From Notolepis coatsorum (lineage: Eukaryota; Chordata; Actinopteri; Aulopiformes; Paralepididae): DNA of 64,000 nucleotides. The stretch is taken from positions 93,259,765-93,323,764 of the forward strand of contig OZ020599.1 in NCBI GenBank assembly GCA_963971535.1, read 5' to 3'. The notes beneath the pieces are model-generated. The model did not search any database. It saw nothing but the letters and a program-made list of their open reading frames with translations, and had not been told where the DNA came from. This document shows positions 32,480-41,805 of this stretch, piece by piece. The position numbers and the translations under genes were made by a program. Each line of letters begins with the position of its first letter. Positions within the stretch are counted from its first letter, which is position 1.

Positions 32480-33931
32480 ATGATGGTGTTTTCCTATTTA
32501 AAACAACGGAGACAAGCGGTAGAACAGATTGTAATTTCTTTACAAGATGAGGTACTCAATAAACTGAGCGCCCTCCAACCGAACAAGGCCACTGGCCATG
32601 ACAACATCCCCTCCAAATTCCTCAGAGACTCAGCAGCCGCCATCACCCCAGTCATCACACACATAATAAACCTCTCCATAAAACAGGGACACGTCCCCAA
32701 GGACTTCAAAATAGCGAGAGTAACACCCCTGCACAAAAAGGGCAGCAAATTAGACACAGGCAACTACCGCCCTGTTTCTATCCTTACATCCATCTCGAAA
32801 GTCATGGAAAAAATAGTATACGAACAGGTCGAAAAGTACCTTGCAGAAAAAAAACTAATTACGAATTCCAATCTGGCTTCAGAACATCCCACTCCACTGA
32901 CACATGCCTTCTCTATTTGAACGACCACATCAAGCAAGAGGTGGACGCGGGCAAATACTGCGGCATGGTCATGCTAGACCTACAAAAGGCCTTCGACACT
33001 GTCAATCACACCATTCTGATTGACAAGCTAAAAGCAATTGGTTTTGATAGTTTATCAGTGAGCTGGATACAATCCTACCTGGAGGGGAGAGAACAGATGG
33101 TGGAGGTAAACGGTACCCTATCCCCCCCCCCCTCACAGTGAACTGTGGTGTTCCACAAGGAAGCATACTAGGACCACTACTGTTCCTAATTTATGCAAAT
33201 GACATGTCGTCCGCTTGTGACTGCAACTTGTTCCTGTTTGCGGACGACTCAGCCCTGCTGGTCTCTGACAAGAACAAGTTACAGGTTGAAAAAACCCTCA
33301 GCTCGGAACTAGGCAAAATCTGCACATGGCTCGCCGACAACAAACTATCAAGTCAAAAGTCAATCAACGAACTCGATTCTTGTACCGGATCTCCTCTCTG
33401 GTACACAAGAATACCCTGTAGACTCTGGCAGGAGCACTCATTCAAGGGTACTACGACTATGCTTGCACCTCATGGTACCAAAGCACCTCAAAGGCACTAA
33501 AAACCAAATTACAAACATCTCAAAACAAACTAGTCAGACTACTGCTTGACCTGACTCCTAGAACCCACCTCACCCCTGCACACTTTGCCAACCTAGGATG
33601 GCTTAGAGTAGACGACAGAGTACAGCAACTTGCAATGGGCCTGGTCTACAAGATACACTACACGACCAAGGTACCCATGTACATGTCAAAATACTTCCCA
33701 AAGGTCAGTGAATACCACGATCACAACACCAGAGGGAGCTCCACAAATCATGTAAAACCCAGATTCGGCTCAAACAAGGGACTAAACACGTTTCGCAATT
33801 ATGCCACAACAATGTGGAACGCCCTACCCAAAGCTGTAAAGGAATGTGAATCACTACCCACCTTCAAAAACACTCTCAAAGAACACCTACGGGAGACTGC
33901 AATTCAAAACTGGCCCCTACAAATGTCCTAA
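32480..33931 (+). pseudogene. CR1/L2-type LINE reverse transcriptase, broken (copy B)
   Basis: Starting within the RT domain: LSALQPNKATGHDNIPSKFL, the conserved NYRPVSILTSISKVMEKIVY, then LDLQKAFDTVNHTILIDKL (motif A) after a frameshift near 32917, then [20 protein letters not shown] and FADDSALLV (catalytic ADD) after another near 33138. A deletion of roughly 190 bases near 33352 joins the post-catalytic region directly to the FLYRI region seen in copy A. The C-terminal 33635-33931 frame ends the protein. It cannot be active. Confidence 0.85.
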
Positions 33932-34433
33932 CCCAGTTGTACAATAAAGACCAACATGGCTTTGTCAGTATTCCAACGTACCCAACCCCCCCCCACCTCC
34001 AATGTACAGCCCCACCCAACCCCACCTACCCAACCTCCTCCAATGTACAGTTTCTATGTCAAATGTATGTCAGTATTCCAATGTAGTGTCCCCCCCCCCC
34101 CCCCCCCACCTCCAATGTACAGCCCCACCCCACCTCCTCCAATGCACAGTGTCTATGTCAAATGTATATACACTCTTTTTCTGGATTTTTTTTAGTATCA
34201 CAAACAGTACTGTATTTGAAAATCTGGTATGTCATAAATGTATAGATGTAGCAGTACTGTCTATCTGTATGTCGTGTGTGTCATATGATGAATTGAAAAT
34301 GGGGGACCCTGATGGAAACAAGACGAAAGTCTTTCTCAGGTCTGCATCCTCTTAACAATTGTATGTATTGAGCTGTACTGTACTGTACCCATTCTGCAAT
34401 CTGTTAATAAACGTTTCAATCAATCAATCAATC
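33932..34433 (+). mobile_element. LINE copy B 3' UTR with (ATCA)n tail
   Basis: C-rich stretches between CCAATGTACAG words, then GAATTGAAAATGGGGGACCC and AATCTGTTAATAAACG followed by (ATCA)n. AATAAA lies just before the tail. Proline-rich frames here are spurious. Confidence 0.8.
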
Positions 34434-34434
34434 A

Positions 34435-34839
34435 CAAGCGTGGCAATTTATAAGGTATGTTTTCCTATTAAAAACAATAGAGATAGTGCAGACTAGACTG
34501 AGGGCACTTAGTTAGATTATTATCTGTCGATATTTGTTCAGGTTGGGGGAATACACTATACCACGTCCTTTGCTATTTTCGGGGCAGGTTTAGCCATAAG
34601 AAAGATGAAAAAGTATTTGGTCGAGTCATGCAGAGTTGGGGAGTAGGTGCGAAAAGGTGACTATAGCTAGGCCGAGAAAGTGCCGATCGATTTGGGATTG
34701 GTATCTCCGTATTCAGGAGACTCAGGCGTCTAAACGTCTATTGGATTATGTGTCCAGCACCCCACAGCCGTAGCTACAACCACCACTTAATGTAAAGGCT
34801 CTCATCCACATTCATTAATTTTCTCCCCCGCTCTCTCCT
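34435..34839. other. Upstream of eif2s2, no feature recognised
   Basis: No coding or repeat signal stands out. Confidence 0.5.
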
Positions 34840-35060
34840 CCATGATTTCAGAATCCCGGAAGTGTTGCGGTGGTCTTGGTCTTGGTCTTGAACGCTCCTC
34901 CGATTAAAATTGCGGCGTCGCCTAGGACTGACGTCACGACTTGGCAGCCCCACGCTTGCGTACTGTAAATCTAACGCTGATGCAAGAAATTTTCGGCGCA
35001 GTGTGACAGATCGAAGGATAAAAACTTTTTGGATTTCCGGATATTTTTCAGCCCGCAAAT
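34840..35060 (+). promoter_or_regulatory. eif2s2 promoter and 5' UTR
   Basis: An ETS-type site CCGGAAGT is at 34856-34863, a perfect palindromic CRE TGACGTCA at 34929-34936, and a second inverse ETS-like TTTCCGGAT near 35034. CpG density rises locally. The start ATG is at 35061. ETS and CRE sites near the start are common in housekeeping and translation genes. The transcription start itself is not determined. Confidence 0.65.
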
Positions 35061-35075
35061 ATGTCAGGAGACGAG
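35061..35075 (+). CDS. eif2s2: eif2s2 exon 1 (eIF2 beta, MSGDE)
   Basis: This 15-base coding exon encodes Met-Ser-Gly-Asp-Glu, identical to the start of vertebrate eIF2 beta, and is followed by a strong donor GTAAGC. eIF2 beta is part of the eIF2 heterotrimer that carries GTP and initiator Met-tRNA to the 40S ribosome; its N-terminal lysine blocks bind eIF5 and eIF2B epsilon. Exons 2-5 are at 36679, 37454, 38397 and 56001. The later exons, with the central fold and the C-terminal zinc ribbon, are outside the window. Confidence 0.92.
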
Positions 35076-35137
35076 GTAAGCAGTCACATGTTATTTGTCA
35101 GATATATACGCGTTGGGGTGAAATATTAACCCCGACC

Positions 35138-35625
35138 AAATGTCCTAACCTAGCTGTACAGTAAATTACCAAGTAAGGCTTTGTCAGTATTCCAATGTAC
35201 AGTGTAAAATGTGTGTGTGTCCCCTACCCAACCCCCCCCCCCCCCACCTCCAATGTACAGCCCTCACCTCACCCAAACCCACCCAACCCCACCCCACCCC
35301 CCAACCTCCTCCAATGTACAGTTTCTACTTTCTATGCCAAATGTATATACACTCTTTTTCTGGACACTTTTATATCACAAACAGTACTGTATTTGCAAAT
35401 CTGATATGTCATAAATGTATAGATGTAGCAGTACTGTCTATCTGTATGTCATGTATATGTCATAATATGTTATGAATTATGATGAATTGAAAATGGGGGA
35501 CCCTGATGTAAACAAGACGAAAGTCTTTATCTGGTCTGCATCCCCTTAACAATTGTATATTGAGCTGTACTGTACTGTACCCATTCTGCAATCTGTTAAT
35601 AAACTTTTCAATCAATCAATCAATC
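35138..35625 (+). mobile_element. CR1/L2-type LINE 3' UTR copy in eif2s2 intron 1
   Basis: It runs from AATGTCCTAACCTAGCTGTA-like sequence through C-rich blocks, GAATTGAAAATGGGGGACCC and CTGTTAATAAAC to (ATCA)n. It is the same family as 33932-34433. Only the 3' UTR is present. Confidence 0.75.
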
Positions 35626-35689
35626 AAGACCATTGAATAGAATGAGTATGGGCCTCTTGATCAGCAGTTCTCTCTGCTCCCCACCCTGA

Positions 35690-35790
35690 CAGCAAGTCAA
35701 CAAACACACTGTAGCACCCACTCCCCACACTTTATAGCACGCACTCACTTTAAACAAACACACTGTAGCACCCACTCCCCACACTTTATA
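35690..35790. repeat. Direct duplication, about 40 bp
   Basis: CAAACACACTGTAGCACCC followed by ACTCCCCACACTTTATA occurs twice. Confidence 0.75.
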
Positions 35791-35794
35791 TTTA

Positions 35795-36147
35795 TTGATG
35801 AAGGATTGCACTACAACTCGTACACCTTACTGTAAATTGTACCTAAATTGTACCTCATCCCATTTCTGCATTTCTGCTTTGCACTATATAATATTGTACA
35901 TTAGTACACTGCATAGTATTGTATATTATATGGTAACTCAGTTACGTCTATTCTGCATCGAACATTGTACATATGTCTATACTGAACACTGTGACCTCAT
36001 TTTCGACTTCTAATTTACATTCTATACTATGTTATTTGATACTATCTTGTCTAGCACAGTCTCTGGAGCGTAACAGTAAGAAGCATTTTGTATGAAAGTA
36101 TTCTGTACTTCTGTATGACAACTATTAAAGAAACTTGAACTTGAAGT
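35795..36147 (+). mobile_element. LINE 3' UTR with TTGAAC-type tail
   Basis: TTGCACTATATAATATTGTA-type text, AAGCATTTTGTATG and the ending ATTAAAGAAACTTGAACTTGAAG match the general look of fish LINE 3' ends. No coding part is present. Confidence 0.45.
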
Positions 36148-36149
36148 CC

Positions 36150-36660
36150 CTCACATGGTACCAAGAATTATTCATAAATAATAATGGACCATTGAATGGC
36201 ATGGGCTAGCTTGAATGACAGTGGCAAGAGGGACAAATAGCACAATGTATCGCGCACTGTCATGCAAATTAACCTACACCAATCACGTTTTGAATGAATG
36301 AAACCATCAGGCTAAAGTAATTAGTTAGATCAACCAGAGTTCGAATGACAATAATCAATATTTTTTACCATAGTTGGTTGAACAACGTTCGTCTTGCTAG
36401 GTTTCCCACCAGGTCACTGAACATCTTACATCATTAACATCAGAGATAGAATAGCAGTTAGTCTCTAGCTGTCATCAATTGGTCAAGCCACGTGACCTAG
36501 GCTATATTTATCCTATGAGTTGATGTTTCCAAATTACTTTGCATTGCAACAATAACATTGAAGAACCACCCCTGACCCATATTATTAACCAACCATGTCT
36601 GTTGGTTGTATCTGCTCTTTCTATCCATTTGTATGTACTACTGTATCTAATCTCTTCTTC
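36150..36660. other. eif2s2 intron 1, no feature recognised
   Basis: Unique-looking. It ends in a CTTCTTCTTCTCTC pyrimidine tract leading to the exon 2 acceptor. Confidence 0.5.
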
Positions 36661-36678
36661 TTCTCTCTTTTTTTTTAG

Positions 36679-36862
36679 ATGATCTTTGATCCCAACATGT
36701 CCAAGAAGAAGAAGAAGAAGAAGAAGCCCTTCATGTTGGAGGAGGAAGGAGGAGAAGGCGTGGGAGGAGAGGAGTCCCCGCAGGTGGAGACCAAGGAGGC
36801 GGAGCCAGATGGAGGAGAGGACAGGGAGCTGGAGCTGGACGAGGATGAGGGCAGAAAGAAGG
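36679..36862 (+). CDS. eif2s2: eif2s2 exon 2 (first lysine block)
   Basis: The exon is 184 bases and encodes [20 protein letters not shown], then an acidic stretch through [15 protein letters not shown] plus one base. The K8 run is the first lysine block of eIF2 beta, which contacts eIF5 and eIF2B epsilon. The [19 protein letters not shown] segment is nearly invariant in vertebrates; the acidic linker is more variable. The acceptor is a T-run then AG. The donor is AAGAAGG/GTGAAG, phase 1. The frame would stay open past the donor into a 26-base G run; homology places the splice before it. Confidence 0.93.
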
Positions 36863-36883
36863 GTGAAGAAGACACAGCGATGT

Positions 36884-36909
36884 GGGGGGGGGGGGGGGGG
36901 GGGGGGGGG
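36884..36909 (+). repeat. G26 homopolymer just after eif2s2 exon 2
   Basis: An uninterrupted run of 26 G on the transcribed (RNA-like) strand starts 21 bases after the last exon base. It can form G-quadruplexes in DNA and pre-mRNA. Length is likely unstable and hard to sequence exactly. Confidence 0.95.
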
Positions 36910-37021
36910 TGTTAGTAGCTGTTTTATTAGCTCCTGATCCGGTTCACCAATGCTCATTATTCATTATTACCTCATTATTAACGTTTTCCCTATAGACGGT
37001 TTCAGTGGAATCAATAGATGC

Positions 37022-37022
<1 letters not shown>

Positions 37023-37112
<90 letters not shown>
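37023..37112. repeat. (GATA)n microsatellite, about 22 copies
   Basis: Near-perfect GATA repeats in eif2s2 intron 2. Confidence 0.97.
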
Positions 37113-37113
<1 letters not shown>

Positions 37114-37440
37114 TAGATACATCTACTTTAGTTAATCTCCTACAGAGGCCTAAATAAATGAGATGTAAATAAAAATTTATTTTAGTTTTTTAGTATATAT
37201 ATTATATATTTATATGTATATTATTTATATAAATGTATTTATATATAAATGTATTGGATTATATAGAGATACAGAAGTTCTTCCTACTCCTTTTTCGAAC
37301 AGGGTACACTATGATTTGTTTATCTGTTTCTCTTTTTGTTGTCTTTTTTTATTATCTTTTGTATATATATATATGTCAAATGAACAGATATATTTTTGTT
37401 TTTATACTTGTTCGAAAAAAGACTAAAAAATAATCTTTCA
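37114..37440. other. eif2s2 intron 2, AT-rich
   Basis: TATATA-rich sequence. Small open frames are spurious. Confidence 0.5.
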
Positions 37441-37453
37441 TTCATTCCTACAG

Positions 37454-37557
37454 AGGCCTCTGATGACCTGGACGACCTCAACTTCATCAACCAGAAGAAG
37501 AAGAAGAAGAAACCCAAGAAGGTGTTTGACAACGACATCATCGAGGAAGGCATAAAG
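37454..37557 (+). CDS. eif2s2: eif2s2 exon 3 (second lysine block)
   Basis: The exon is 104 bases and encodes [20 protein letters not shown], then [14 protein letters not shown]. It holds the second lysine block, K6 plus KK. It matches vertebrate eIF2 beta ([15 protein letters not shown]). The acceptor is TCCTACAG and the donor GTCAGT. Phase: it takes the one base from exon 2 and ends in phase 0. Confidence 0.93.
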
Positions 37558-37639
37558 GTCAGTCACTCACAGGCACAGCGCTGTAGTGATGGAACGTCCA
37601 CCCCAGGAGAGTCAGAGTTCAGAGAGGTGGGCTTGGTGT

Positions 37640-38090
37640 CCTGGTGACTTAGTGACCTGAGGCACATACCATGTAGCTGCAACGCCGTGGGTTTGAATCC
37701 GGCCCTTGACCCTTGTTGCGTGTCCTCTCTCTATCTCAGAAAAAAAAAAAAAATAACGCACATCCTCCGTTCCTTGGTGCTGAGCCAAACTGTAAAAACT
37801 GTAGTACATGAAACATGAAGCGAGGCTCGCAACTCACTTTTGATGCTCCAAGGTGTTTTAATTGTGACAAAAAATAGCAGATACAACGTTCCTTCCGGTC
37901 TTTTTCAAGTATATTTGACCCAGAAGGGTCGAAAAGTTGTATTATGCTATTTTTTGTCACAATTAAAACACCTTGGAGCATCAAAAGTGAGTTGCGAGGC
38001 TCACCTTGTTTCATACTCTCTCTATCTCACCCGTTTCAGCTCACTCTACAATAAGCTGTTAAATAAAGTAGAAATGCCCTAAACATTATT
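37640..38090 (+). mobile_element. tRNA-derived SINE split by a palindromic insertion
   Basis: The left part (37640-37738) has a tRNA-like head with GGTTTGAATCCGGCCC and the CCCTTGTTGCGTGTCC body. The right part (38016-38090) has CTCACTCTACAATAAGCTG and the AATAAAGTAGAAATGCC tail. Between them a 277-base insertion is bounded by the 14-bp direct repeat CTCTCTCTATCTCA (37725-37738 and 38016-38029). Confidence 0.7.
37809..38013. repeat. 205-bp palindromic element inside a SINE
   Basis: The arm 37809-37879 (TGAAACATGAAGCG... to ...TGACAAAAAATAGCA) is inverse to 37945-38013 (TGCTATTTTTTGTC... to ...TTGTTTCA). The central 65 bases are themselves partly self-complementary. It is probably a foldback MITE. 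Confidence 0.85.
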
Positions 38091-38096
38091 CATCCA

Positions 38097-38124
38097 TAGT
38101 GTCTATCATATATATATATTGTGC

Positions 38125-38168
<44 letters not shown>

Positions 38169-38170
38169 AG
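38097..38170. repeat. AT-dinucleotide palindrome with GTGTCTATCAT arms
   Basis: GTGTCTATCATATATATA at the left and its inverse ATATGATAGACAC at the right enclose a long (AT)n run with a short TTGTGCCAA interruption. It is expected to extrude as a cruciform. Confidence 0.85.
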
Positions 38171-38206
38171 ACACAGTACTGTATATATACTGTGTATAAG
38201 AGGCTT

Positions 38207-38371
38207 CATGTCGTTGAGCAAGACGCCTAACCCCTAACTGCTCCCGATGAGCAGGTTGGCACCTTGCACAGTCGCCTCCGCCGTTTGTGTGTGAACGGGT
38301 GAAATGTGAGCCATAGGTTGCAAAGCGCTTTGGATAAAGGCGCTATATAAATGCAGTCCATTTCTTTCATT
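38207..38371 (+). mobile_element. V-SINE-like SINE, head truncated, next to eif2s2 exon 4
   Basis: GTTGAGCAAGACGCCTAACC, GATGAGCAGGTTGGCACC and AAAGCGCTTTGGATAAAGGC, then the ATGCAGTCCATTTC tail. The tail ends about 25 bases before exon 4, so the intron 3 polypyrimidine region is partly SINE-derived or directly adjacent to it. Confidence 0.8.
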
Positions 38372-38396
38372 GGGCCCATCTGTGTTTGTTACCCAG

Positions 38397-38526
38397 GAGC
38401 TGAAGATTGAAGAGGAGCAGACAGAATTCATAGAGGAGGACGACCTCGACTTGATGCTTCCTGCTAAGAAGAAGAGGGCCAAGAAGATTGACTTTGAGGA
38501 GGGAGAGATGCTGGAGAAGGACGATG
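38397..38526 (+). CDS. eif2s2: eif2s2 exon 4 (third lysine block)
   Basis: The exon is 130 bases and encodes ELKIEEEQTEFIEEDDLDLM, then LPAKKKRAKKIDFEEGEMLE and KDD plus one base. The third lysine block is present but shorter and interrupted (KKKRAKK) compared with a long K run in mammals, an ordinary kind of variation in this disordered region. The acceptor is TTACCCAG and the donor G/GTAAGG, phase 1. The next intron, 38527-56000, is 17.5 kb. Confidence 0.92.
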
Positions 38527-39034
38527 GTAAGGACTGTCCTCGACTAAAGACATTATTATCTTAGTGGACTAACAGTTACAGTATAGGACGTTGTCAGATT
38601 AAGCCATTGGTTGATTTAAAGCTGCAATAGCTATTTTCTGACCACTAGAGGGCCGCAAGTCGCCACCAAACAAGCTTCATTTTCCCAAAAGGAAAGCTTT
38701 GTCAGGTAAAAACATAAAAATGCCTTATTACTAGGGATGTTCGATATTGGCTTTTTTACCGATACCGATATACCGATATTGTCCAACTCTTAATTTCCGA
38801 TACCAATATCAACCGATATCAACCATACCGATATATGCAGCCCCCCCCCCCCCAAAAACTGAATAATTTCAGGTAATTAACATTACATATCTCTTGTTGT
38901 GGAATTAACACAACATTATGCATACTTTTGACAATAAATAAAATCAGAATTTGTTCTTACTTGCTTGCCTGGGTAAATAAAGGTTCAATAAATGTAATTT
39001 TTTTATATATATATATTTTTTTGAAAACCAATAC

Positions 39035-39836
39035 TGTTGTGAAGGGCCAGATTAACACTGAGAATCTACGTTTTATTGTTTTATATAACTTGTATATTAT
39101 TTATATATATAAGCTATATCCCTTTAAGCCTCCGTTTGAATCATAGTAATATTCGCTTTCCTCATTGGATAATGCCCTTGACGTTCGCGGCGCCAAGGAC
39201 CACGCCCCTGAGTCAGGTTCAAAGGTGAGTCTGGACATGTTGGGACATGCCTGGTGCCGGCGCATTGATTCCAGACGAGAGCTGAGGCTTGGCACTAGAA
39301 AGCCCTCTGAGTATATATTGTGGAAGGCGCAGCAGCCGTAGTGTGAACCTAATCTAGTGAAACCTAAACACGTGAAGTGCGAAGTGAACAAGTGAAAGTG
39401 TCAGATCTAATGCAGTAACGTCAAGTTCGACCTAGCTTAATGTGAAGTAAAGAGTCGTCATTTAGTGTGAATCGTATTACAGCAGTTCGTTCGGTGTGCA
39501 GCATTAACAAGCAGTTCGTTCGTTTAGTAGCTAGTGTAAAACCTTAGCAAGTGTGTGTGGACTTAGTAATTAGTGCCAGCACACGAGGAGGGCCTAGTCG
39601 CAGAACTACTGGACATGTGCATATTGGAACCTACCGCGGCGATATTGTAGAACCAGTATTGGTTGGATTATAGTGATTGTGGAACGTACTACCGTGGAGA
39701 AGAGCATCGTTAATACCCTCTGTCGTTTGGATTTAACCACCTTGAAGATCTTACCTCGGGCTAGCTTCGAGGACCGAAGCTGGCTGGCTATCATCATTGC
39801 TATCGAGCATTGGATTACAGCTATTACCTTGCTACT
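39035..39836 (+). repeat. 5' LTR of BEL/Pao element 2, first part
   Basis: It begins TGTTGTGAAGGGCCAG, preceded by the 5-bp target duplication AATAC (39030-39034). It breaks after ...TTGCTACT, where the 6.4-kb LTR element is inserted (duplication CTACT at 39832-39836 and 46274-46278), and resumes at 46279. Confidence 0.95.
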
Positions 39837-40031
39837 TGTGAGGTTTTGTCCGCTGCTCACCAACTTTCTCTGTTTTCTTTAAGCCTACTGTTAGAAATTC
39901 CCTTCTCACTCACTCTCTCTAGCCCCCACCCTCTCGTTCTTTACTCTCGTTTACTCTCAGTGGCCACACCTGGACTATTATCAATTACCTCTCGCACCTG
40001 TGGTGGCAGGCTAATTAGTTCCCCTGTGGGC

Positions 40032-40074
40032 TTTAAATACCAGGGCTCTTCCCCTCGTTTCGGCGTGGGGTCGT
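40032..40074 (+). promoter_or_regulatory. Predicted TATA box and self-priming 5' end of the LTR element
   Basis: TTTAAATA (40032-40039) lies 26-33 bases upstream of GTGGGGTCGT (40065-40074). The latter is the exact reverse complement of ACGACCCCAC at 42508-42517, just after the LTR. The same signals recur in the right LTR at 43800-43807 and 43833-43842. Confidence 0.65.
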
Positions 40075-40833
40075 GTTGTATTCATGCTGAGTCATATTCT
40101 CTAACATCTAGACTCTTTCGGGAGATCCTCTGTCTGCCTATGCTGTTTTATCTCCGGCGTGAGACGAGGTGCAAGCTTTGGCCACCTGTCGCCGTTTGCC
40201 TGGAGGGAGACATTGTACTGCGCTCTCTAATCCTCTACGGGAGGTATTCCAGTGTTCCACTCCAGACCAGCGCGCCAGATGCGCTCAAGCCTTCGTCTGC
40301 TGTCGCCGTAGCCTGTGGAGGAGACTGTTCTGCGCTCCCTGTAACTTCCACGGGAGGCACCCCAGCGTTCCACTGCAGACCCCAGCGCAGCTGTTCGTCC
40401 TGACGCACATCCAGACCAGCGCGCCAGATGCGCTCAAGCCTTCGTTTGCTGTCGCCGTAGCCTGTGGAGGAGACTGTTCTGCGCTCCCTGTAACTTCCAC
40501 GGGAGGCACCCCAGCGTTCCACTGCAGACCCCAGCGCAGCTGTTCGTCCTGACGCACATCTAGACCAACGCGCATCTTCCGGACCCTCGGGCTTGGCACG
40601 CTCTCCAGTCACCAGCGCGCAACGCGCATCTGCAAGGGCTTGGCACGCTCTCCAGTCACCAGCGCGCAACGCGCATCTTCAAGGGCTTGGCTCGCTCTCC
40701 AGTCTCCAGCGCGCAACGCGCATCTTCAAGGGCTTGGCACGCTCTCCAGTCTCCAGCGCGCAACGCGCATCTTCCAAGGATCCTCGTGCTTGGCACACTC
40801 CTCCTCGCAGACGCACCCCGAGGCGTCTCTCGG

Positions 40834-41340
40834 TTCCGACGCGCACACCAAGGTGTGGCGCGCACTCTGTTCCTCGGCTCCGACAGCGGCTACCCGGTGG
40901 ACGACACCCTCGCCACCGCCACTGTTCCGACGCGCACACCAAGGTGTGGCGCGCACTCTGTTCCTCGGCTCCGACAGCGGCTACCCGGTGGACGACACCC
41001 TCGCCACCGCCACTGTTCCGACGCGCACACCAAGGTGTGGCGCGCACTCTGTTCCTCGGCTCCGACAGCGGCTACCCGGTGGACGACACCCTCGCCACCG
41101 CCACTGTTCCAGCACTCTGTTCCTCGGCTCCGACAGCGGCTACCCGGTGGACGACACCCTCGCCACCGCCACTGTCCCAGCACTCTGTTCCTCGGCTCCG
41201 ACAGCGGCTACCCGGTGGACGACACCCTCGCCACCGCCACTGTTCCAGCACTCTGTTCCTCGGCTCCGACAGTCGGCTACCCGGTGGACGACACCCTCGC
41301 CACCGCCACTGTTCCAGCACTCTGTCCCTCGGCTCGGACA
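40834..41340. repeat. 91/66-bp GC-rich tandem array in left LTR
   Basis: Three units of 91 bases start TTCCGACGCGCACACCAAGG (40834, 40925, 41016), then about four shorter units share CTCTGTTCCTCGGCTCCGAC and CGGTGGACGACACCCTCGCC. An identical array lies at 44602-45108. Confidence 0.9.
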
Positions 41341-41379
41341 GCCAGCCACCCGGTGGCGTTGCCCTCGCCCCGCTGCTGT

Positions 41380-41805
41380 CCCTGTACCATTACGCTTCGC
41401 CTGGGTGAGTTTTGATTGTGATGTCACTCACCCAGCGTAGTGCCCTTGCCCCCGTTCCCGCTGCTGTCCCTGTACCTTTACGCATACGCCTGGGTGAGTT
41501 TTGATTGTGATGTCACTCACTCAGCGTAATGCCTCTTGCCCCCGTTCCCGCTGCTGTCCCTGTACCTTTACGCATACGCCTGGGTGAGTTTTGATTGTGA
41601 TGTCACTCACTCAGCGTAATGCCTCTTGCCCCCGTTCCCGCTGCTGTCCCTGTACCTTTACGCATACGCCTGGGTGAGTTTTGATTGTGATGTCACTCAC
41701 TCAGCGTAATGCCCCTTGCCCTCGTCCCGCTGCTGTTCCTGAACCATTACGCATACGCCTGGGTGAGTTTTGATTGTGATGTCACTCACCCAGCGTATTG
41801 CCTCC
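41380..41805. repeat. 90-bp array of five hairpins in left LTR
   Basis: CTGGGTGAGT recurs at 41401, 41490, 41580, 41670 and 41759, each followed about 15 bases later by ACTCACCCAG or ACTCACTCAG, giving a 10-bp stem with a TGATGTCA-containing loop. Identical in the right LTR at 45148-45573. Confidence 0.9.

Noticed and set aside
33956-34355. Proline-rich frames
   Set aside because: C-runs in a LINE 3' UTR; the same in the second copy at 35195-35475.
36863-36915. Extension of eif2s2 exon 2 into the G run
   Set aside because: The GTGAAG donor and the joined Lys-Lys-Glu-Ala-Ser reading match the family; the extension does not.
36508-36957. 149-codon - strand frame
   Set aside because: Antisense of eif2s2 exon 2 and the G26 run.
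40593-41440. Overlapping + strand open frames of 271, 266 and 242 codons, repeated at 44361-45208, and several on the - strand
   Set aside because: They arise from GC-rich tandem units in the LTR of the non-coding element, are open in all frames and have no domain or codon-like constraint.
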